Shown here: in pieces, positions 23,104-32,557 of the stretch
Layout: each line of letters begins with the position of its first letter
Position numbering within the stretch: position 1 is the stretch's first letter
Origin: Bacteroidales bacterium
GTDB taxonomy: Bacteria; Bacteroidota; Bacteroidia; Bacteroidales; UBA932
Assembly (NCBI GenBank): GCA_017428035.1
Contig: JAFRRR010000106.1
Location: 1 to 59,515 of the forward strand
Length of the DNA: 59,515 nucleotides
Reading direction: 5' to 3'
Program-made: the position numbers and the translations under genes
Notes under the pieces: model-generated
Database searches by the model: none
The model's input: only the letters and a program-made list of their open reading frames with translations
What the model was told of the DNA's origin: nothing

Positions 23104-25404
23104 ATGAAAAAGACTATCTTCCCTATTCTGGTGCTGCTGGCTCTGGCGGCACTCCCGCTGAATGCACAAAAGAAATTCGTTGCAGAGAAACTTGAAAAGT
23201 GCGACCCGTATATGAAAGCCCAGGGGGGCTACGGGTATCTGGTGAAGAATGACTCCAAAGCCGCAGTATGGTGGGCCGAGGGCTGCTACAAGGTGATGAA
23301 GGACACCCCCGTGGCCAAGCGTCTCGGCGGCACTGTCAAACTCAACACCGCCAAGAACGAATACGAGTCGTTCATCGTCGTGGTAAACCCCAAGCAGGAG
23401 CTAAAAAACCTTAAAGTGGAGCTCAGCGGCCTGCCGGAAGGCATAGAGGCCACCATACGCAAGACCGAATACGTCCCCATCCAGATGAACAGCGACTCAT
23501 TCGGTTTTCTGGGCGACTGGCCCGACCCGCTGCCGCTCTACGACGAGCCCCAGGATGCGCCCAAAGGCGAGAATACTTCTTTCTGGATCACCCTCAAGAC
23601 CCCTGCCGGCTTTGCTGCCAAGGCCTATAGCGGCCGGCTGAGCCTGAGCGCCGACGGCGGCTGGATGCTCAACATCCCCGTACAGGCGAAGGTGCACAAT
23701 TTCACCCTGCCGGCCACCCCCAGCGTCCGCTCGGAGTTCGGCTTGTGGTTCTGGGAGGTGATAGAATACGAGAACCTCAAGACTCCGGAGCAGAAGCAGG
23801 AGGCATTCGACAACTACCTGCAGGCCTACCTGGACTATAAGATATCTCCTGAAAACCCCTTCTACCTGACGCCCATCAAGCAGAGCGTGACAGGCTGCGA
23901 CTGGAGTGGAGGATGGTACTGCAGCAGCCGCGCCAAGGAGGGCAAATATTCCTTTGCAATCGACGACAACTCCAAATATGCCAACTTCGAGGCCGTCTGC
24001 ACAAAGAAATTCATCCCCGTGGACTCCAGCCACCCACACAAGGTATCGGTTTGGGCTGTGGGCGACACACTGGTGTATTCGCACATGATAGTGGACTTAT
24101 ACGACGCCGACTACAAGAAAATCCCCTACCGCAGCAAATTCACATGGGTGGACACCGACACCACCTGGGTGGAGCACCACATAGATCTGGAGCACCTGGA
24201 TCCCCGCACCAAATATCTGAATGTAAGACTCTTCGGCGCCGGTTATTACACCGACGGCTCCGAGACAGGCACCACCTGGTGGGACGACCTGCAGGTGGTC
24301 GACTGCACCACAGGCGAGAACCTCTACCCGGAAGGCAACTTTGAGATTGACCCGGGCAAGGTGCGCGTAGAGCTGGATTTCACCGACTTCAACGCCACCG
24401 CCGCCAAATATTTCGGCGAGGGCGGCTTCACAGGATTCTCGGTTCCCGTGGCCGGCGTCGGCTCGGTCAACTTCCACCAGGCAATCAAAGGCCACATCGG
24501 CAGCTTCAAGCAGGGAACTCCTGAATATGAACAGGTTATGGCCGACTACCTGCCACGTCTGGAAGACGGCTTGCGCAAGGCCGGCGTGCTGGACAAGGCC
24601 TACATCTACTGGGGCGACGAGCCGCGCGAGAAGGCCTACCCCCTGCTGCGCGAGACCCACCGCATGATCAAGAAGTACGCTCCCGGCATCCATACCTTCA
24701 TGACAGAGATGGACACCTGGCGCGGCCACGCCTGCGACACGATGGACATCAGCGACTGCACCGACATCAGCTGCGTTAGCTGGGACTGCTTCGAAAACCA
24801 CGACCTCATCAAGCGCTATCAGGTCCCCGGCAAGGAAGCCTGGAACTACCTGTGCTGCGGCACCAGATATCCGTATTTCTCCAATTTCATTGACCACAAT
24901 GCCATAGACATGCGCATCTGGCTGTGGGCCAGCTATATGTATGGCTTCAAAGGCGTGCTTGTATGGGCCAACACGGCCTGGGGCCTGCGTGAAATCTCAC
25001 CCGAAGGCCGCCTGCAGAGCCAGTGGGAAGAGCCCTACTGCCTGAGCGGCAACCCCAACATCTTCAAGCTGCTGGCCTGCGGCGACGGCACAATGTTCTA
25101 CCACCACAACCGCCACCCCAACGAGGACCGCACCACCGCCTACACCGGCTACCCCATCCCCTGTGTCCGCCTGGAAATCCTGCGCGACGGCATCGAGGAC
25201 TACGACTATCTGACCATGCTGGCAGAGCGCATCCCCCGCATGAGCGCCGCCGACGCCCGCAAAGCCCGCGCCCTGCTGGTGCTGCCCAAGGAGGTCTATC
25301 AAGACGACAACCTCACCGACAAGGAAGCCTACTTCATCCAGGACCCGCAGTATCTCTTCCAGCGCCGCGAGCAGATTGCCAACTTGCTTGAAAAATATCG
25401 TTAA
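23104..25404 (+). CDS. GH123-like (DUF4091) glycoside hydrolase, paralog 2
   Basis: The 766-residue protein has a signal peptide (MKKTIFPILVLLALAALPLNAQ). The N-terminal beta-sandwich is close to paralog 1 (KLEKCDPYMKAQGGYGYL). An inserted beta-rich module spans about residues 259-418 and contains GGWYCSSRAKEGKYSF, LNVRLFGAGYY, TTWWDDLQVVD and NFEIDPGK, resembling a carbohydrate-binding module (CBM). The catalytic barrel follows, with D505-E506 in YWGDEP. The conserved WNYLCCGTRYPYFSNFIDHN and NRHPNEDRTTAYTG segments suggest a shared substrate pocket. The next paralog starts one base after its stop. Confidence 0.87.
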   Translation: MKKTIFPILVLLALAALPLNAQKKFVAEKLEKCDPYMKAQGGYGYLVKNDSKAAVWWAEGCYKVMKDTPVAKRLGGTVKLNTAKNEYESFIVVVNPKQELKNLKVELSGLPEGIEATIRKTEYVPIQMNSDSFGFLGDWPDPLPLYDEPQDAPKGENTSFWITLKTPAGFAAKAYSGRLSLSADGGWMLNIPVQAKVHNFTLPATPSVRSEFGLWFWEVIEYENLKTPEQKQEAFDNYLQAYLDYKISPENPFYLTPIKQSVTGCDWSGGWYCSSRAKEGKYSFAIDDNSKYANFEAVCTKKFIPVDSSHPHKVSVWAVGDTLVYSHMIVDLYDADYKKIPYRSKFTWVDTDTTWVEHHIDLEHLDPRTKYLNVRLFGAGYYTDGSETGTTWWDDLQVVDCTTGENLYPEGNFEIDPGKVRVELDFTDFNATAAKYFGEGGFTGFSVPVAGVGSVNFHQAIKGHIGSFKQGTPEYEQVMADYLPRLEDGLRKAGVLDKAYIYWGDEPREKAYPLLRETHRMIKKYAPGIHTFMTEMDTWRGHACDTMDISDCTDISCVSWDCFENHDLIKRYQVPGKEAWNYLCCGTRYPYFSNFIDHNAIDMRIWLWASYMYGFKGVLVWANTAWGLREISPEGRLQSQWEEPYCLSGNPNIFKLLACGDGTMFYHHNRHPNEDRTTAYTGYPIPCVRLEILRDGIEDYDYLTMLAERIPRMSAADARKARALLVLPKEVYQDDNLTDKEAYFIQDPQYLFQRREQIANLLEKYR

Positions 25405-25405
25405 A

Positions 25406-27706
25406 ATGAAAAAAATATCACTGATTATCGCCTGCACCTTTATTATGGCGCTTCCGGCAGCTGCCAAAGTCTGGAAAGCAGAGACCCTTGAAAAATGCGA
25501 CCCGTATATGAAAGCCCAGGGGGGCTACGGGTATTTGGTGAAGAACGACTCCAAGGCGGCCGTATGGTGGGCAGAGGGGTGCTACAAGGTGATGAAAGAC
25601 ACCCCCGTGGCCAAGCGTCGCGGCGGCACCGTAAAAATGACCACCGCCAGGAACGAGTATGAGTCGTTTATCCTGGTGGTAAATCCCAAGAAAGAGCTCA
25701 AAGACCTCAAAGTGGAAGTGATCGGGCTGCCGAAGGATATCGAGTTCAAGGTGCGCAAGACGGAATACATCAACCTGATTTACACCAGCAGCTCATTCGG
25801 ATTTCCCGGCGACTGGCCAGACCCGCTGCCGCTCTACGACGAGCCGCAGGACGCCCCCGCCGGAGAGAACACCTCCTTTTGGATTACTCTTAAGACTCCC
25901 GCGAGTCATCCGGCAGGCAGCTACAGCGGCCGCGTCACCGTTTCCGACGCCTCCGGCTGGAAGGTATCCGTCCCTGTTTCTGTCAAAGTGCGCAGCTTTG
26001 CCCTGCCAGGCCGTCCGACCGTAGCCGCCGATATGGGACTCTTCTTTGACCAAGTAATCAAATACGAAAACCTCAACACCGAAGAGCAGAAGCGCGAATC
26101 CTTTAACAACTACATCGAGACGTTTGACGAATACAAGATACAGCTCCGCGACCCGTTCTATCTGAACCCCATTAAATACAATATCACCCAGCCCGAATGG
26201 ACCGGCGGCTGGTACGACAGCAGCACTGCAGCAGAGGGCAAATACTCATACTGCGTGGCAGACCAGTCAAGCGGCTCTTGCGCAGAGGCTGTCTGGAGGC
26301 CGAAACTCATCCCCGTACAGAGCGACCGCTCTTACAAGATTGTCCTCAACGCCAAGTCCGACACAGAACACTCTTCTGTGGTGGTTGTGGACTGCTTTGA
26401 CGAGAATAAGAATCTGCTTACCTACCGCCGTCGCTACAAATACATTAACTGCAACGATTCCTGGCAGGAATTCACTATGGAACTGCCGCTGCTGGATAAA
26501 CGCACGGCCTATATCCAGGTGCGTCTGTTCGGGGCTGGTTATCAGGCTTCCGGTTCCGATACCGGCACAATGTGGTTCGACAACGTGCGGGTAATTGACT
26601 CTGCAACCGGCAAAAACCTTTTCCCTCAGGGCGATTTTGAGATAGACCCTTCCAAAATCAAGATTGACGTAGATTTCACAGAGTTCAACAAAATGGCAGA
26701 GAAACTCCGCGGCATAGAGAGCTTCCGCTATTTCTCGGTGAACATAGCCGGCATCGGCGGGGTCAATTTTGAATTCTCCCGGCCCGGTTATATCGGCGGA
26801 TTCCGCCAGGGCAGTCCGGAGTATGAAATGCTGATGAAGGATTGCCTCACCAAGCTCCAGGCCGGTCTCAAGGAGTCTGGAATGCTGGAGCACACTCTGG
26901 TTTACTGGGGCGACGAACCCACGCCGCCGGCATATCCGGTGCTGGAAGACACCCACCGCCTCATCAAGAAATACGCCCCCGGCATCCACACATTTATGAC
27001 GGAAATCATCACCTGGCGCGAACGCAGATATGACACTATGGACATCAGCGGCAGCACCGACATCAGCTGCGTGAGCTGGGAGTGTTTCGAGAACCACGAC
27101 ATCATCAAGAAGTATCAGCAGCGGCCGGAGCAGGAGCCCTGGAACTACCTTTGCGCCACCACCAAGTACCCCTATTTCACCGACTTCATAGACGCCAACG
27201 GCATAGATATGCGCATCTGGCTGTGGGCCAGCTATATGTACCAGTTCAAGGGGATACTGATATGGGCATCCACCTTCTGGAATGCCGGCAGCCAGTACAG
27301 CAGCACCGAGCTGCAGAACCCCTGGACCGACCCCTACTGCTTTGCCACCAGCGACCAGCTTGTGCAGCGCCTGCTGGCGGTGGGCGATGGCATACTCTTC
27401 TACCCCAACAACCGCCACCCAAACGAAGACCGCACCACGGCCTACACCGGACGCCCTATCCCCTGCATCCGACTGGAGATTATGCGCGACGGTATGGAGG
27501 ACTACGAGTACCTGACAATGCTGGAGGCGATGATTCCCAAGATGTCCGACACCGACGCCGCCAAGGCCCGCGATCTGCTTGTTCTGCCTCCTGAAGTATT
27601 CAAGGACGATAATCTGGAAACCACCGACATCTGGTATATCTACGACCCGCAGTATCTGTTCCAGCGCCGCGAGCAGATAGCCGCACTCTTGGAGAAATAC
27701 AATTAG
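25406..27706 (+). CDS. GH123-like (DUF4091) glycoside hydrolase, paralog 3
   Basis: The start is ATG 25406 (MKKISLIIACTFIMALPAAA), one base after the previous stop; an in-frame start at 25376 would overlap that gene. The 766-residue protein has the same layout as paralog 2: beta-sandwich, inserted CBM-like module (about 258-415, with GGWYDSSTAAEGKYSY, VRLFGAGYQ and TMWFDNVRVID), then barrel with D503-E504 in YWGDEP. The insert lines up closely with paralog 2 but surface segments differ, which may tune specificity. It is co-transcribed with paralog 2. Confidence 0.87.
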   Translation: MKKISLIIACTFIMALPAAAKVWKAETLEKCDPYMKAQGGYGYLVKNDSKAAVWWAEGCYKVMKDTPVAKRRGGTVKMTTARNEYESFILVVNPKKELKDLKVEVIGLPKDIEFKVRKTEYINLIYTSSSFGFPGDWPDPLPLYDEPQDAPAGENTSFWITLKTPASHPAGSYSGRVTVSDASGWKVSVPVSVKVRSFALPGRPTVAADMGLFFDQVIKYENLNTEEQKRESFNNYIETFDEYKIQLRDPFYLNPIKYNITQPEWTGGWYDSSTAAEGKYSYCVADQSSGSCAEAVWRPKLIPVQSDRSYKIVLNAKSDTEHSSVVVVDCFDENKNLLTYRRRYKYINCNDSWQEFTMELPLLDKRTAYIQVRLFGAGYQASGSDTGTMWFDNVRVIDSATGKNLFPQGDFEIDPSKIKIDVDFTEFNKMAEKLRGIESFRYFSVNIAGIGGVNFEFSRPGYIGGFRQGSPEYEMLMKDCLTKLQAGLKESGMLEHTLVYWGDEPTPPAYPVLEDTHRLIKKYAPGIHTFMTEIITWRERRYDTMDISGSTDISCVSWECFENHDIIKKYQQRPEQEPWNYLCATTKYPYFTDFIDANGIDMRIWLWASYMYQFKGILIWASTFWNAGSQYSSTELQNPWTDPYCFATSDQLVQRLLAVGDGILFYPNNRHPNEDRTTAYTGRPIPCIRLEIMRDGMEDYEYLTMLEAMIPKMSDTDAAKARDLLVLPPEVFKDDNLETTDIWYIYDPQYLFQRREQIAALLEKYN

Positions 27707-27715
27707 GTCCCGCCA

Positions 27716-27794
27716 TTAGGGTAACGGTCCAGAACATTGCAGGTTACCCTAAAAAACGCCCGATTTTTAAAGTAACGGTCCATAGCCAGGACCG
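27716..27794 (+). repeat. Inverted and direct repeats ahead of paralog 4
   Basis: TTAGGGTAAC (27716-27725) and GTTACCCTAA (27743-27752) form a 10-bp perfect inverted repeat. The direct repeat GTAACGGTCCA occurs at 27721-27731 and 27772-27782, and the second copy is part of a smaller inverted repeat CGGTCC/GGACCG (27776-27794). No T-run follows the first stem, so a regulator-binding region is as likely as a terminator. Confidence 0.6.
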
Positions 27795-27817
27795 ATATCC
27801 GAATTAATGATACGAAC

Positions 27818-30139
27818 ATGAAGATAATTCTACTAATAATAGCGTTGGCGCTGTGTGAAGCGATTCCGGCCAGTGCCCAGAAGAAACTCCCCGGCGAGAT
27901 GGACAAGTGCGACCCGTATATGACCGCGCAGGGAGGCTACGGCTACCTGGTGGAAAACGGGCCCAAGGCGGCCGTATGGTGGGCCGAGGGCATCTACAAG
28001 GTGATGAAAGACACCCCCGTGGCAAAGCGCAAGGGCCGGGAGGTGAAGCTCTCTACCGCCCGCCACGAATACGAGTCGTTTATTGTAGTTATCAACCCCA
28101 AGGAGGATCTGAAAGGGATTTCCGTAAAGGTAGATGGCTTTGGCGTGGCTGACGGCAACTCTGATAAAGACATTACCGCCACCGTACGCAAGGTGGAATA
28201 CGTCACCACATATTACACCAACGACAGTTACGGATGGCCAGGCGACTGGCCCGACCCGCTGCCGCTATACAATGAGCCACAGGACGCGCCCAAGGGCCAG
28301 AATACCTCTTTCTGGATTACCTTCTACACCCCGGCAAATCAGACGCCGGGCACATATAAAGGTTCGGTAACCCTCTCCGACGCAGATGGCTGGAACGTCA
28401 AAATCCCCGTCAGCCTAAAGGTCCGCGACATAACCCTTCCGGACGTGCCGACCCTGCACTCCGGCTTCGGCTTCCGCTTTGACCACGTGATAGCCTACGA
28501 GAACCTCAAGACGCAGGAGCAGAAAGAAGAGGCCTTCCACAACTATCTGGAAATGTACCACGACTACCGCATCTCCCCCTCTTACGCTCCATTCTACCTG
28601 ACTCCAGCCAAGTTCAGCTATGAGGGTGTCGATTGGAATGGCGGCAACTTTGACCCGGGCACCAAGACAGAAGGCCGGTACAGCTATGTGGTGACCGACG
28701 GCGCCTACGACAAGAATGTCTCAGCCAGGGCCACAGAGCAGTTTATCCCGGTATCCAGCGACAACAAGTACCGGGTCATCTTTGACAGCCGCACAGAAGG
28801 TCCCGCCACCTCAACCCTGAGGGTGGACTGCTACGACTCCGGCAAAAACCTGCTCCCCTACCGCAGCCACTACATCCATTTCAAGGCCGTCAGCGAGTGG
28901 AAGAGCGACACCCTTAGCATAGACCGCCTGCCAAAGGAGGCGGCATACGCATCCATCCGCCTATATGGCGCCAATGCCATTATCGGCGGCGAAACCACGG
29001 GAAAAACCTGGTACGACAATGTCCGTTTTGTCAATCTCACCACCGGCGAGAACCTGCTGCCGCAGGGCAATTTTGAGCCCGACTCCACCCGATTCAAGGT
29101 GAACATAGACTGGAGCGACTTTGAAAAGACCGCCGCCAAATACTATGGCGAAACGCCGTGGTTCACAGGCTTTACCTTTGACATACCCGTGCTGCACAAC
29201 GCCTGCGGCTTCCCGTTTGGCACGGCGGAGCACGAGATCATCTTTAAAGACTGCGTGCAGCAGATAGAGGCTGAATTTGACAAGCTTAACCTGCTGGACA
29301 AGGCCTACATCTACTGGGTGGACGAGCCCTTCCCAGACGCCTACCCTATGATACGCGCCACCAACACCCTCATAAAGAAGTATGCGCCGCGGCTGAGGCC
29401 GTTCATCGCAGAGCAGTTCCCCTGGGTGATGACCCACACAAACGACCCGCAGGTGGACATCATAGATGTCACCGACATTTTCTGCGTCAGCTGGAACTGC
29501 CTGGACGACCACGACAAGATTGCCCGCGTACACTCTATGCCGGGCAAAGAGGTCTGGACCTACCTCTGCACCGCCACGCGCGCCCCGTTCTTCACCAATT
29601 TCATTGACCACGACGGGATAGATATGCGTATGTGGATCTGGGCCACCAGGACCCTGGATCTAAAAGGCATACTGATCTGGCGCAACAACTACTGGACCGC
29701 CCTGGCCGCCACCGAAAACGGCGACTTCAAGAGTGTCTGGGACGAGCCGGGCAGCTTTATCAGCGGCGAGGTTGGGGCCAAGAATTATGAGATGGACCAG
29801 AAAATATGGGGCAACGGCGACGGGATGCTGTTCTACCACAACAACCGCAAGCCCGGCATCGACACCGAAACGCCATACACCGGCAAGCCGGTTCCCTGCA
29901 TAAGGCTCGAGGTTCTGCGCGACGGCATAGAGGATTACGAATATCTCCATCAGCTTGAAGAGAGGATTCCCTCAATGTCTGCCGCCGATGCCAAAAAGGC
30001 CCGCAATCTGCTGACTCTGCCGCGCAGCGTGTTCCAGGACGACGACGCCACACACGACGAAAAATACTATATAAAGGACCCGCAGTACTTGCTGCAGCGC
30101 CGCGAACAGATAGCCCGACTTTTGGAAAAGTGGCAATAA
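27818..30139 (+). CDS. GH123-like (DUF4091) glycoside hydrolase, paralog 4
   Basis: The 773-residue protein is the most divergent of the four. It has a signal peptide (cleavage near IPASAQ), beta-sandwich, inserted CBM-like module (about 265-415) and barrel. The catalytic pair D502-E503 is kept, but the preceding glycine is a valine (YWVDEP instead of YWGDEP). Other replacements occur near the pocket: WTYLCTATRAPFF replaces WNYLCCxTxYPYF, and NRKPGIDTETPYTG replaces NRHPNEDRTTAYTG. A different substrate from paralogs 1-3 is likely (inference). It is separated from paralog 3 by a 111-bp repeat-bearing gap and may be regulated on its own. Confidence 0.85.
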   Translation: MKIILLIIALALCEAIPASAQKKLPGEMDKCDPYMTAQGGYGYLVENGPKAAVWWAEGIYKVMKDTPVAKRKGREVKLSTARHEYESFIVVINPKEDLKGISVKVDGFGVADGNSDKDITATVRKVEYVTTYYTNDSYGWPGDWPDPLPLYNEPQDAPKGQNTSFWITFYTPANQTPGTYKGSVTLSDADGWNVKIPVSLKVRDITLPDVPTLHSGFGFRFDHVIAYENLKTQEQKEEAFHNYLEMYHDYRISPSYAPFYLTPAKFSYEGVDWNGGNFDPGTKTEGRYSYVVTDGAYDKNVSARATEQFIPVSSDNKYRVIFDSRTEGPATSTLRVDCYDSGKNLLPYRSHYIHFKAVSEWKSDTLSIDRLPKEAAYASIRLYGANAIIGGETTGKTWYDNVRFVNLTTGENLLPQGNFEPDSTRFKVNIDWSDFEKTAAKYYGETPWFTGFTFDIPVLHNACGFPFGTAEHEIIFKDCVQQIEAEFDKLNLLDKAYIYWVDEPFPDAYPMIRATNTLIKKYAPRLRPFIAEQFPWVMTHTNDPQVDIIDVTDIFCVSWNCLDDHDKIARVHSMPGKEVWTYLCTATRAPFFTNFIDHDGIDMRMWIWATRTLDLKGILIWRNNYWTALAATENGDFKSVWDEPGSFISGEVGAKNYEMDQKIWGNGDGMLFYHNNRKPGIDTETPYTGKPVPCIRLEVLRDGIEDYEYLHQLEERIPSMSAADAKKARNLLTLPRSVFQDDDATHDEKYYIKDPQYLLQRREQIARLLEKWQ

Positions 30140-30152
30140 TTCGCTATCTTCG
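30121..30152 (+). promoter_or_regulatory. -33/-7 promoter of the acyl-CoA ligase gene
   Basis: TTTG (30121-30124), inside the end of the preceding gene, and TATCTTCG (30145-30152) are 20 bp apart. The -7 has one change from TAnnTTTG. It lies 26 bp before the ATG at 30179. Confidence 0.6.
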
Positions 30153-30178
30153 AAAACTTTTTAACTTAAAATTACGAA

Positions 30179-31828
30179 ATGGTAACAGAATATCCTCACT
30201 ACCTTACCAGTTTGCAAGAATCTGTTCGCAAGTACTGGGACAAGAAAGCGTTGAACGATGTTGGAGGCGAAAGCTACAGCTTTGGCGAGATGGCCATCCG
30301 CATAGAGAAACTCAATTTGTTTATGGCTGCCGCCGGCATAAAGCCCAAGGACGACAAAGTGGCAATCTGCGCCCACAACTGCGCCCGCTGGGGTATGGTC
30401 TTCCTGGCCATCAACACCTACGGCTCTGTGGCAGTACCCATCCTGTTCGATTTCACTCCCGACGCCGTATGCAATCTCGTGGACCATTCCGAAAGTGTGG
30501 GTCTTTTCACCACTGCGGCCAAATGGGCCAAGATGAAACCCGAGACTATGCCTCGCCTGCGCTTCGCAGTCAATATAGAGAAATGGGACCTGCTGTTTGC
30601 AGCTGACGATGAAGTCAAGTCCGCCTACGAGAATATGGAGGCCGCCTATAAGGCAAAACATCCGAAAGGATTCGGCCCTGACGACTTGCACTACGCCACC
30701 GACAACGATGACGAACTGGCCATAATCAACTATACATCCGGCTCTACCGGCAACCCCAAGGGCGTTATGCTGACCCGCCGCAATATGAGCGCGATGATAG
30801 ATTTCTGCAACCGCTGGATGGAGATTGCACCCGACCACAATATGGTCTCGATGCTCCCTATGGCACATATGTACGGCCTGATGATAGAATTTATGTATCA
30901 GGTGTGCAACGGCTGCGGCATCTACTGGCTGGGCAAGGCTCCCACACCGGCATCGCTGCTCAAGGCATTTGCACAGTACAAGCCGCACTTGCTGGTCACC
31001 GTGCCGCTGGTGATGGAAAAGATCTTCAAGAGCAAGATCAAACCGGTGGTAGAGAAACCCGCAGTGAAAGTGATTTGCGCCATCCCCGGTCTTCGCCAAA
31101 TCGTATTCAAGAAGATTCGCGACGGCCTCTACGCAGCCTTTGGCGGCAACGTGCGCAGCTTTATTATGGGCGGTGCGCCGCTTAACCCGGAGGTTGAGAA
31201 ATGGTTCCGCAAAATCAAATTCCCCTACACTGTGGGCTACGGTATGACCGAAGCCTGCCCTCTGCTGGCCTACAGACCTTGGGAGGAGTATGTGCAGGGC
31301 TCCTGCGGACGCGCCATTGACATTGCAGAAATCCGCATTGATTCCGACGATCCCGAGCACGTAGCCGGAGAAATCCAGGCTCGCGGCCAGAGCATCTGCA
31401 TAGGCTACTTCAAGAACGAAGAGGCCAGCTCCACTCTGTTCACCGACGACGGATGGCTGCGCACCGGCGACCTGGGCACTATGGATGCCGACGGCAACGT
31501 ATTTATCCGTGGCCGCAGCAAGAGTATGATACTCTCTGCCAACGGCCAGAACATTTATCCCGAAGAGGTTGAGGCAGTAGTCAACAACCAGCCCAATGTG
31601 GTAGAAAGCGTTGTGGTAGACCGCGCCGGCAAACTCGTGGCTCTGGTTTATCCCGATCAGGCCAACCTGCCGCAGAACGGAGAAGAACTCGCAGATATGG
31701 CAGAGGCCATCCGTCTGGGCTCCAACAAGCAGCTGCCAAACTACAGCCAGCTGACCAAGGTCGAGTTCCAGAAGGAGCCCTTCCAGAAGACTCCCAAAAT
31801 GAGCATCAAGAGGTTCTTGTACAAATAA
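30179..31828 (+). CDS. AMP-dependent acyl-CoA synthetase (long-chain fatty acid-CoA ligase-like)
   Basis: The 549-residue protein belongs to the adenylate-forming family: P-loop-like motif YTSGSTGNPKGVMLT, motif GYGMTEACPLLAY, and TGDLGTMDADGNVFIRGR with the hinge/catalytic end FQKTPKMSIKRFLY. The family activates a fatty acid with ATP and loads it on CoA. The layout is FadD/FAA1-like, without membrane helices; chain length is not predictable. It has its own promoter and a strong terminator after it, so it is probably independent of the glycoside hydrolase genes. Confidence 0.88.
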   Translation: MVTEYPHYLTSLQESVRKYWDKKALNDVGGESYSFGEMAIRIEKLNLFMAAAGIKPKDDKVAICAHNCARWGMVFLAINTYGSVAVPILFDFTPDAVCNLVDHSESVGLFTTAAKWAKMKPETMPRLRFAVNIEKWDLLFAADDEVKSAYENMEAAYKAKHPKGFGPDDLHYATDNDDELAIINYTSGSTGNPKGVMLTRRNMSAMIDFCNRWMEIAPDHNMVSMLPMAHMYGLMIEFMYQVCNGCGIYWLGKAPTPASLLKAFAQYKPHLLVTVPLVMEKIFKSKIKPVVEKPAVKVICAIPGLRQIVFKKIRDGLYAAFGGNVRSFIMGGAPLNPEVEKWFRKIKFPYTVGYGMTEACPLLAYRPWEEYVQGSCGRAIDIAEIRIDSDDPEHVAGEIQARGQSICIGYFKNEEASSTLFTDDGWLRTGDLGTMDADGNVFIRGRSKSMILSANGQNIYPEEVEAVVNNQPNVVESVVVDRAGKLVALVYPDQANLPQNGEELADMAEAIRLGSNKQLPNYSQLTKVEFQKEPFQKTPKMSIKRFLYK

Positions 31829-31847
31829 GACCTTTCCCCTTCTATAC

Positions 31848-31884
31848 AAAACGGGCACCCTCAAAACAAGGGTGCCCGTTTTTA
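31848..31884. terminator. Bidirectional terminator
   Basis: An 11-bp stem ACGGGCACCCT / AGGGTGCCCGT is flanked by A-tract and T-tract, so it can stop both the ligase gene (plus) and the rubrerythrin gene (minus). Confidence 0.9.
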
Positions 31885-31899
31885 TAATGTGCTCCGCTG

Positions 31900-32457
31900 C
31901 TATTTATCCTTGAAATAGCGGTTGTAGAGGCCTTCGAAGCCTTTGCCGTGACGGGCCTCGTCCTTTGCCATCTCGTGCACTGTGTCGTGGATTGCGTCCA
32001 GGTTCTGCTGCTTGGCCAGGGTGGCGATGTGTTTCTTGCCTTCGCAAGCACCGGCCTCGGCCAGCATACGCTTCTGAAGGTTGGTCTTGGTGTCCCAAAC
32101 CACCTCGCCCAGGAGCTCTGCAAATTTGGCTGCGTGCTCGGCCTCTTCCCAGGCGTAGCGCTTGAATGCCTCAGCAATCTCGGGATAACCCTCGCGGTCG
32201 GCCTGACGGCTCATTGCCAGGTACATACCCACCTCAGAGCATTCGCCGTTGAAATGGTCGTGGAGACCTTTGAGAATCTCAGGGTCCTGAACATTCTTTG
32301 CAACGCCCAGCACGTGTTCGTCTACAAACACCAGCGGGCCGTCGTTTTCTTCCAGTTTAATGAATTTTTCACCCGGGACCTTGCACTGAGGGCACCTTTC
32401 GGGAGCGGAGTCACCTTCGTGGATATATCCGCAAACGGGGCATCTGAATTTTGCCAT
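31900..32457 (-). CDS. Reverse rubrerythrin
   Basis: The 185-residue protein has the rubredoxin-like domain first (C6-x2-C9 and C22-x2-C25 around one iron), followed by a ferritin-like four-helix domain with EEAEH and DEARH di-iron motifs. This order is the reverse of classical rubrerythrin and is found in anaerobes, where these proteins reduce hydrogen peroxide. It suits an obligate anaerobe. It has its own promoter. Confidence 0.92.
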   Translation of the reverse strand: MAKFRCPVCGYIHEGDSAPERCPQCKVPGEKFIKLEENDGPLVFVDEHVLGVAKNVQDPEILKGLHDHFNGECSEVGMYLAMSRQADREGYPEIAEAFKRYAWEEAEHAAKFAELLGEVVWDTKTNLQKRMLAEAGACEGKKHIATLAKQQNLDAIHDTVHEMAKDEARHGKGFEGLYNRYFKDK

Positions 32458-32507
32458 AATTATGAATGATTTAATTGTTAATAATTTATTTCGGTTAGTA
32501 TAGCAAT

Positions 32508-32515
32508 CAAAGTTA
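32508..32515 (-). promoter_or_regulatory. -7 promoter element of the rubrerythrin gene
   Basis: Read on the minus strand, TAACTTTG fits TAnnTTTG about 50 bp before the ATG, leaving an AT-rich leader of about 45 nt. Confidence 0.55.
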
Positions 32516-32557
32516 ATAAAAAATTGCTATCTTCATAGTCGGCAATAACTAATAAAA

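Noticed and set aside
30161..31864. A 567-codon minus-strand frame opposite the acyl-CoA ligase
   Set aside because: Antisense shadow caused by GC-rich codon use; the plus-strand protein has all family motifs.
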